From Lewinellaceae bacterium (GTDB lineage Bacteria; Bacteroidota; Bacteroidia; Chitinophagales; Saprospiraceae): DNA of 64,000 nt. A program made the position numbers and the translations under genes. The notes beneath the pieces were generated by a model that was not told the DNA's origin, ran no database searches, and saw nothing but the letters and a program-made list of their open reading frames with translations. Below are positions 58,831-64,000 of this stretch, piece by piece. The stretch spans positions 744,001 through 808,000 of the forward strand of contig JACJYD010000001.1 of NCBI GenBank assembly GCA_020636275.1, written 5' to 3'. The first letter of the stretch is position 1. Each line of letters opens with the position of its first letter.

Positions 58831-59154
58831 AATGTGGTGTTTAAGTCCTTAATGGTAACGAAGGGAGTAAGGTAATGGTTCCTTCACCCACACTCAACTC
58901 TCCACTTCACTATAAAATAATCCTGCCGTATCTTTTCCATCCTGAAAATCCTGTCCTCCTGGTGGTATGCTGATTGGGCGAAGGCCCGGGAAAAAGGGCG
59001 TAGCGCCGGGGTTTGGGCTGTCGCAGCGTCCCTTATCAGAAGACGCTGCTCGGACGGAAACCCTTCACTCTTCACTCTTCACCCTTCACCCTTCACCCTT
59101 CACTCTTCACCCTTCACTTTCCTCGGCCCGCCGAAGCTTTAGCGAAGGCGGCCC
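58831..59154. repeat. 324-base gap filled with repeats (71-bp direct repeat, tandem repeats, REP)
   Basis: 58885-58912 has a CACTCAACTCTCCACTTCAC stretch. 58915-58985 is the right copy of the 71-bp direct repeat. 59061-59118 is a run of TTCACTC/TTCACCC heptamers (also found inside four T9SS genes). 59127-59153 is an inverted REP copy (GGCCCGCCGAAGCTTTAGCG) ending exactly at the wzm stop codon. I see no credible gene here; the 63-codon frame on the minus strand is built only of these repeats. Confidence 0.75.
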
Positions 59155-60033
59155 CTAAACCGTATCCATAAAATTCCTTTCCGTCTTATTAAACACCACG
59201 ATCCCCAACAACAGCAACACGACCATGAACGCGAAACTATACCCCAGATACCCCCACGAAAACGTGCCCTGCCCCAATATCCCGTACTTGAAGGTCTCGA
59301 TCACGCTGGTCATGGGGTTGAGGGCGACGAGCAGGCGGTAACGTTCGGGTACCTCGCTCAATGGGTAGATCACGGGGGTGGCATACATCAACAACTGCAC
59401 CCCGAAACCGAGCAACACCGTCAGGTCGCGATACTTGGTGGTCATGGAAGAAATGAGCAGGCCGAACCCGAGGCCTAGCCCGGCCAGCAGGATCACCAGA
59501 AGCGGGAATAAGAGGATGTAGGCGTTGGGGGTTATGGGGGCGCCCCTGATCAGGAAGTAAACGTAGAAACCCAAAAAGAGCGTCAGCTGGATGCCGTATT
59601 TGATCATGTTGCTGGTCACCACGCTCAAGGGGGTGACGAGGCGGGGGAAGTAGACTTTCCCGAAAATGCCCTGGTTGCCGACGAAGGTGTTGGCTGTACC
59701 GGTGAGGCAGGCGGAGAAGTAGTTCCAGTTGGTCAGCCCGGCGAGGTAGAAAAGCATGGGCGGTATGCCGTCGGTGGGTATACCCGCCAGCTTGCCGAAT
59801 ACCACGGTGAAGACCAGCGTCGAGAAGAGGGGCTGGATGAAGTGCCACAACGGACCGAGAATGGTCTGCTTGTACTGGGCCACGAAGTCGCGTCGCACGA
59901 AAAGGGTGAGGAGGTCGCGGTAGCGCCACACTTCCTTCAGCTTCAGGTCGAGCAGGGACCGGTGCGGGGTGATGATGGTGGTCCACTCTTCGGTGTCGGG
60001 GGCGATGTTTTGTATCTCTGGGTTGGCGGACAT
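59155..60033 (-). CDS. wzm: ABC transporter permease for polysaccharide export
   Basis: 292 residues. The N-terminus SLLDLKLKEVWRYRDLLTLF, then VRRDFVAQYKQTILGPLWHF, is the classical amphipathic start of Wzm/ABC2-type permeases. Six membrane segments are visible (STLVFTVVFGKLAGIP, YGIQLTLFLGFYVYFLI, LLVILLAGLGLGFGLLI, FGVQLLMYATPVIYPLS, YSFAFMVVLLLLGIVVF). It pairs with Wzt to move the finished glycan across the inner membrane. Its start region is upstream of the toxin-antitoxin island, so Wzm and Wzt are now 2.7 kb apart. The stop lies 2 bases from a REP element. Confidence 0.9.
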   Translation of the reverse strand: MSANPEIQNIAPDTEEWTTIITPHRSLLDLKLKEVWRYRDLLTLFVRRDFVAQYKQTILGPLWHFIQPLFSTLVFTVVFGKLAGIPTDGIPPMLFYLAGLTNWNYFSACLTGTANTFVGNQGIFGKVYFPRLVTPLSVVTSNMIKYGIQLTLFLGFYVYFLIRGAPITPNAYILLFPLLVILLAGLGLGFGLLISSMTTKYRDLTVLLGFGVQLLMYATPVIYPLSEVPERYRLLVALNPMTSVIETFKYGILGQGTFSWGYLGYSFAFMVVLLLLGIVVFNKTERNFMDTV

Positions 60034-60092
60034 TTATTTTATATTAACCGCTGATGTTGCGCACTACTTGGGCATTTTGGGTTTGTGGGGCG

Positions 60093-60270
60093 TTTTCCTC
60101 CCCCTCCCTTCGGTCGACCCCTCCAGAGGGGTACACAAGGGCCTGGGTTTCTAAATGCTGGATCATTTTTCCCGAACACCCGTAAAATGTCCAGATGAAA
60201 TTGGACGATATTGAGTTTTGCACAAATTGTACCCCTCTGGAGGGGTCGACCGAAGGGAGGGGGAGGAAAA
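60093..60270. repeat. 178-bp element with 42-bp perfect inverted repeats
   Basis: 60093-60134 and 60229-60270 are exact reverse complements (42 of 42), around a 94-base loop that contains TTTTGCACAA, also found in the loop of the element at 4731. The arms include CCTCCCTTCGGTCGACCCCT. It occupies most of the 319-base gap before wzm; I see no gene there. Confidence 0.8.
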
Positions 60271-60352
60271 ACTCATGGCGCCCACGAATATTTTGAAAAA
60301 AATGCGGAACAACAGTTAACCGCTGAGACGCAAATGCCGGATGCCTTTGCGG

Positions 60353-61540
60353 TTATAAATTAAGAGGCGCCAGAAATTGTACCAGATGCTCCTCACTAAC
60401 ATATCCCGGCACGATCTCCGCAAATGCTCTCTCCGCCATGGCCTCCGCCTGTTCTGGATTTTCAATCAAACGCTGCATTTGAGCCGCCAGCTCTTCCACG
60501 CTTTCATACAACAGCCCGTAGTCTTCGCTGCTCAGGATCTCCGGGGTGGCGCCGCCGCGGTAGCCGATCACGGGACGGCGGCAGATCATCGATTCGATGG
60601 TCACGCGGCCGAAGGCTTCGTGGCGGGAGCACATCAGGGAGGCGTCGGACTGCAGGTAGACCTCGTCCCAGACGGACTCGACGTGGCCCAGGAGCTCTAC
60701 CCGGTCTTCGAGGCCGAGCGAGCGGATGAGCGCGGGGATGCTTTTATCGAGCACCTCGCCGGCGATCTTCAGGCGCAGGTGTGGGTAACGCTCGCGCAGC
60801 AGTCCCAGGGCCCGGATGGCGTCGGCCTGGCCCTTATTGGGGGTCACGAGACCGGCGATGCAAAAAATGGTTTCCGCTTCGCGGAAAAGCTTGCGGGCTT
60901 TCCCTTTCTCCCCGTATTGCCGGATCCGTTCCTGAGGGGCGATGGGGTTGGGGATCACCTGGATGCGGCCGTGGTGCTGCCGGAGGGCGTCGCCGGCGGT
61001 GCAGAGCAGCTCTTTTTGGTATTCGCTGATGCAGTAGATCCAGTCGGAGGAGGCGATCTTTTTAAATAAAGCCGCGTGGCCGGTCACCGGACTGAGGTTG
61101 TAGTCGCTGAGGGTTTCGCGGAGGTGCCAGATGTGGGGTCGGCCGGTCTGTTTGGCCAGCGCCAGGCCTGCCCCGAAGGTGATGGAATTGCTCTGTATGT
61201 AGTCGATCCGTTCATCGGCCACGAGGCGGCGGAGCTTGTTTTTTTGAAATAGAAAAAAGAAGGCGTGGAGCGCGATCTGTGCGATCTGCATCAGGCCCCG
61301 GACGAGGAGGCGGAGGCTTTTGCGTTCGCTTTTGCGCACGTCCTCGAAGGTCCAGAGCGGGAAGTTGAACACCCGGTAGGGGATCTGCAGTTCGTCGAGC
61401 TTTTCGCAGAAGGGGCCTTGTTTTTTCAGCACGACCAGGGTTTCGTGTCCGCGCATGCGCAGCATTTGGATCAGTTCGAGCAGCGAGCGGTTGGCTCCGT
61501 AGAGTTTGGCGTAATGGGTGAAGAACAGGAAGCGCGCCAT
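60353..61540 (-). CDS. Glycosyltransferase family 4
   Basis: 395 residues. It starts MARFLFFTHYAKLYGANRSL with the GT-B N-terminal loop. IQVIPNPIAPQERIRQYGEK, IFCIAGLVTPNKGQADAIRA and the EX7E motif EAFGRVTIE (about residue 318, then SMICRRPVIGYRGG) mark a retaining GT4. It is high in GC like the genes at 13-25 kb, and lies between the methyltransferase and the exporter permease, so it may add the first or the capping sugar. Intact; starts 5 bases after the methyltransferase stop. Confidence 0.9.
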   Translation of the reverse strand: MARFLFFTHYAKLYGANRSLLELIQMLRMRGHETLVVLKKQGPFCEKLDELQIPYRVFNFPLWTFEDVRKSERKSLRLLVRGLMQIAQIALHAFFFLFQKNKLRRLVADERIDYIQSNSITFGAGLALAKQTGRPHIWHLRETLSDYNLSPVTGHAALFKKIASSDWIYCISEYQKELLCTAGDALRQHHGRIQVIPNPIAPQERIRQYGEKGKARKLFREAETIFCIAGLVTPNKGQADAIRALGLLRERYPHLRLKIAGEVLDKSIPALIRSLGLEDRVELLGHVESVWDEVYLQSDASLMCSRHEAFGRVTIESMICRRPVIGYRGGATPEILSSEDYGLLYESVEELAAQMQRLIENPEQAEAMAERAFAEIVPGYVSEEHLVQFLAPLNL

Positions 61541-61544
61541 GCGG

Positions 61545-62255
61545 TCAGAGGAATACGTTCCAGTGCTCCCCCCGGAAGGCCACCGAGCTGAAGCCGTTGA
61601 TCGAGCGGAAGCTCAGCCGGTAGTCGCCGGCCCAGCGCTTCAGGATCTGCTTTTCGCCCCGGCGGTTGGTGTCGTCGAGGAGGATGGAGCAGTTTTCGGC
61701 CAGAAAGGGTTCGATAAACGGCAGGGCCGGGTAACGGGCCAGCCGCAGGGCTTTTTTGTAGGCGTAGGGGCCGTCGACCAACAGGGCGTCGACCCGTGTT
61801 CCGCCGAGCAGCTTTTCAATGGCGGAGGACTGAATATCGTACCAGTCCAGGCCGTTCAACGCCAGCTTCGACGGCGCCAGGGGCGCGTGTACGAAGTGGA
61901 TGTATGCGCTCGTGCCCATGGCTTCGGCCAGGCTTTTCAGGATGCCGAGCCAGCCGGCGTCGTGGTCGATGCTGATGATCTTTCCTTCTATTTTATTTTT
62001 CTGAAATAAGGAAGCGAGGATGATCGTCGAAATGCCCGATCCGAACTCCACCACCGTCTTCCGCCCGTTGACGACGACGTCGTTGCAGATCGTCGCCAGC
62101 GTGGAAAGGGGGATCGAGGAACTGGAAACCGGAAGGTATCGGTCCTCCGGAAACAGGTGGGCCAGCAGGCCGTAGGCGTAGGTTTCCTGCGCAATGAAGG
62201 TGCGGCGGTGCAGGCCCTTGGGAGGGCGTGTCAGGTATTTTAAAAGTGTGTTCAT
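61545..62255 (-). CDS. SAM-dependent methyltransferase-like protein
   Basis: 236 residues from ATG 62255; a GTG at 62261 would add two residues. Motif I VVEFGSGISTIILASLFQKN (about residue 67) and IISIDHDAGWLGILKSLAEA show a Rossmann methyltransferase fold. DALLVDGPYAYKKALRLARY and ILLDDTNRRGEKQILKRWA are close to a family in exopolysaccharide loci whose substrate is not known. The start codon lies 4 bases from the arm of an inverted-repeat element, which fills the whole gap to the Wzc gene. No signal or membrane segment. Confidence 0.7.
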   Translation of the reverse strand: MNTLLKYLTRPPKGLHRRTFIAQETYAYGLLAHLFPEDRYLPVSSSSIPLSTLATICNDVVVNGRKTVVEFGSGISTIILASLFQKNKIEGKIISIDHDAGWLGILKSLAEAMGTSAYIHFVHAPLAPSKLALNGLDWYDIQSSAIEKLLGGTRVDALLVDGPYAYKKALRLARYPALPFIEPFLAENCSILLDDTNRRGEKQILKRWAGDYRLSFRSINGFSSVAFRGEHWNVFL

Positions 62256-62258
62256 GAC

Positions 62259-62416
62259 CACTCACCCCCGACCCCTCTCTCCAAAGAGAGGGGAGCGTTT
62301 TGAGTTTGATAATTGGTGGGGGTGTCTTGTTTCAATATTTTTACAGCAAGTAAAAAGCGATTTCTTTTTGTGCTAAGAGCTCCCCTCTCTCGGGAGAGAG
62401 GGGTCGGGGGTGAGTG
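62259..62416. repeat. 158-bp element with 37-41 bp near-perfect inverted repeats
   Basis: The arms at 62259-62299 (CACTCACCCCCGACCCCTCT...) and 62376-62416 are inverted with about 36 of 41 matches, and share the CACTCACCCCCG start with the element at 4731. It exactly fills the space between the Wzc stop (62420) and the methyltransferase start (62255). Confidence 0.8.
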
Positions 62417-62419
62417 CGA

Positions 62420-64000
62420 TCACGCTTTTTCCTCTTTTTTCTTTCTGCGTTTCTTCAGCACCCCGCCTTTGTCGGTCTCGATATAGCCGTAGCCGTATCC
62501 ATAGCCGTATCCGTATCCATAGCCATAGCCGTACTTTTTATTGAGCTTGACGCCATTGAGCAGTACGGATACCCGCGGCAGTTTTTTGGCGCGATAAATA
62601 TCCTCGATGATCTGGAGCGAGCTCATCTGCGTGCGGTGGAAGCGCGTCACGATGAGGGTCGAGTTGACGAATTCGCCGATCATGAGGGCGTCGGCGACGA
62701 GGCCTACGGGAGCGGAGTCGACGATGATGCAGTCGAATCGCTCGCGGAGGTAGTCGAAGATATCGTGCATGAGGGGGCTGGTGAGCAGTTCGCCCGGGTT
62801 GGGCGGTATGGGCCCGGAGGGCACGATGAAGAGGTCGGGACTGAAGGGCGTGGGCAGCAGAAGCTGATCGAGGCTGGCTTCACCGACGAGGTAGTTGGTG
62901 ATGCCCGTGCCGGTGCTGAGGCCGGTATAGTTGCCGATCTTGGGTTTGCGCAGGTCGAGGCCGATGATGGCGGTGCGCTTGCCCGCCAGGGCCTGGCTGA
63001 TGCCCAGGTTGAGGGAGACGAAGGTCTTGCCCTCCCCGCTGATGGTCGAGGTGACGAGGATGACCTGGGGTTTGAGCTCGGCGGTGAGAAACTGCAGGTT
63101 GGTGCGCAGCAGGCGGAACATTTCGGCGATGGCCGAGCGGCTGCCTTTAGTCACCACGATGGGGCCCTTGTCTTTGGCCAGTCCGATGATGCCCATGAAG
63201 GGCGCTTTCGTATAGCGCCTGATGTCTTTTTCGGTGTGGACCTTATTGTTGAACACCTCCATGAGGGTCAGGAAGCCGGCTGGGAGGCCCAGGCCCAGCA
63301 TCATGGCCAGCATCCAGAAACGGCGCAGGTTGGTGCCGGTGACGCCCGTCACGATGGGCGCGTCGATAACGCGGGCGTTGCCCACCTGGGCGGCGAGGGC
63401 CAGGGAGGTCGATTCGCGCTTTTCGAGCAACATCAGGAAGAGGGTTTCCTTGATCTTTTGCTGCCGCATGATCTGGAGCAACTCGCGCTCATTGGCCGGA
63501 GCGGCGGCGATCTTTTCTTCGAAAGGATCCAGCTGCGCCTTCAATTGCCCCTGGCGCAGGTCGATCTCCTGCCGCAGGATGGCCAGGTTGCGGCGGATAT
63601 TGTCTTCGAGGTAGCTCAACTCTTCGAGTTGCCGGCTCAGCACCGGGTTTTCGGGGGTGGCGAACTCGAGCAGGCGCTGGCGTTCGAAGATGAGCTGATT
63701 GTATTTGCCGATAAAGCCGCTCAGTCCGCTTTCGAACACGTCGGAAACCACCGGCAGGGGTTCGGAGCGGGTGCTGTCGCGGTTGAAGATGGCCTCGATG
63801 TTGTCGAGCAATACTTTTTTCACTTCCAGATCGAGGATCTGTTCGTCGCGCTTGGTGGCCAGGCCGAGGTTGCGGCCGGCGCTTTCATTGACGCCGAGGG
63901 GAATGTCGCGGCTGCGCTTGAAATTCTCCACGTCCTTTTCCACGTCGTAGAGCTCCCGGGTCACGAAGTCGAGGCGCTCGTTGACGAAGGCCAGGGTCTT
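62420..64000 (-). CDS. wzc: Wzc-like tyrosine kinase (chain-length/export regulator), 5' end outside window
   Basis: The frame is open through base 64000, so the N-terminus (probably the first membrane segment and the Wzz-like periplasmic part) is outside. Visible are the coiled-coil region (LIFERQRLLEFATPENPVLS, LEELSYLEDNIRRNLAILRQ), a membrane segment FWMLAMMLGLGLPAGFLTLM, then the BY-kinase: Walker A TSTISGEGKTFVSLNLGISQ, Walker A' GLDLRKPKIG, Walker B CIIVDSAPVGLVAD. The C-terminal tyrosine cluster is YGYGYGYGYGYGYGYGY, followed by KRRKKKEEKA. It would control chain length and export by autophosphorylation. Upstream of the whole locus in transcript order. Confidence 0.9.
   Translation of the reverse strand, partial: KTLAFVNERLDFVTRELYDVEKDVENFKRSRDIPLGVNESAGRNLGLATKRDEQILDLEVKKVLLDNIEAIFNRDSTRSEPLPVVSDVFESGLSGFIGKYNQLIFERQRLLEFATPENPVLSRQLEELSYLEDNIRRNLAILRQEIDLRQGQLKAQLDPFEEKIAAAPANERELLQIMRQQKIKETLFLMLLEKRESTSLALAAQVGNARVIDAPIVTGVTGTNLRRFWMLAMMLGLGLPAGFLTLMEVFNNKVHTEKDIRRYTKAPFMGIIGLAKDKGPIVVTKGSRSAIAEMFRLLRTNLQFLTAELKPQVILVTSTISGEGKTFVSLNLGISQALAGKRTAIIGLDLRKPKIGNYTGLSTGTGITNYLVGEASLDQLLLPTPFSPDLFIVPSGPIPPNPGELLTSPLMHDIFDYLRERFDCIIVDSAPVGLVADALMIGEFVNSTLIVTRFHRTQMSSLQIIEDIYRAKKLPRVSVLLNGVKLNKKYGYGYGYGYGYGYGYGYIETDKGGVLKKRRKKKEEKA

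Noticed and set aside
58884..59075. 63-codon minus-strand frame
   Set aside because: Consists of the 71-bp direct repeat and tandem repeats only.
56675..59153. Possible CRISPR array from recurring 25-38 base palindromes
   Set aside because: Copies are irregularly spaced, diverged and lie inside genes; no regular spacers and no cas genes.

Overview
The window looks like a chromosomal segment of a Bacteroidota bacterium, most likely of the Saprospiria (Lewinella/Haliscomenobacter-like). The evidence is five secreted proteins with type IX secretion (T9SS) type A C-terminal sorting domains, the recurrent LPVTWLSFRA pre-sorting module, Bacteroidota-type promoter boxes (TAnnTTTG) and mostly ATG-initiated, tightly overlapping genes. 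Species assignment is inference. No tRNA, rRNA or CRISPR was seen.

Layout. (1) 1-9293, plus strand: five tandem T9SS cargo genes, two of them seven-repeat FG-GAP beta-propellers, plus a small DUF559 endonuclease-like gene next to a large inverted repeat. (2) About 10.7-64 kb, mainly minus strand: one large surface-polysaccharide (capsule/O-antigen) locus. Reading in its own direction from the right edge it holds a Wzc-type tyrosine kinase, a methyltransferase, a GT4, the ABC exporter permease (wzm) and ATPase (wzt), a complete pseudaminic acid pathway (pseB, C, F, a PseG-PseH fusion, pseI), two sulfotransferases, a DUF4910 peptidase-like gene, three methyltransferases in all, a WbsX-type gene, about sixteen glycosyltransferases, two Wzy-like membrane polymerases and a WcaF-like acetyltransferase. 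4-bp ATGA overlaps join most genes between 33 and 56 kb, so this part is probably one long operon.

(3) Scattered through this locus, usually exactly at gene junctions, are small toxin-antitoxin, defence or selfish cassettes: AbiEi/AbiEii, DUF433/DUF5615 (twice, one broken), three AAA_14-DUF4143 ATPases, a short Fic protein with a DUF4240 gene, a DUF2442-XRE regulator, a split HipA (kinase followed by a separate N1-domain protein), RloA/RloB (AbiL-like), DUF6922/AbiEii, and a VapB-like antitoxin with a 43-codon VapC remnant. Three cassettes sit between direct repeats: RloAB is bounded by about 52 bp copied from the 5' end of the neighbouring glycosyltransferase, AbiEii/VapBC by 71-bp repeats, and the XRE gene by two copies of a glycosyltransferase 3' end.

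(4) The locus is also full of short dispersed repeats: 42-46 bp perfect inverted repeats, REP-like palindromes, short tandem repeats of the TTCACCC/GAGAGTGGA type and others. Several lie inside reading frames, where they add foreign peptides to glycosyltransferases; others have broken small genes (an S23-type four-helix-bundle gene, a DUF5615 gene). Five polysaccharide genes have a non-ATG codon exactly where their conserved N-terminus should start.

The genes would together build, modify (acetylate, methylate, sulfate) and export a pseudaminic-acid-containing glycan. The interleaved cassettes may protect the locus from loss or simply use it as an insertion site.
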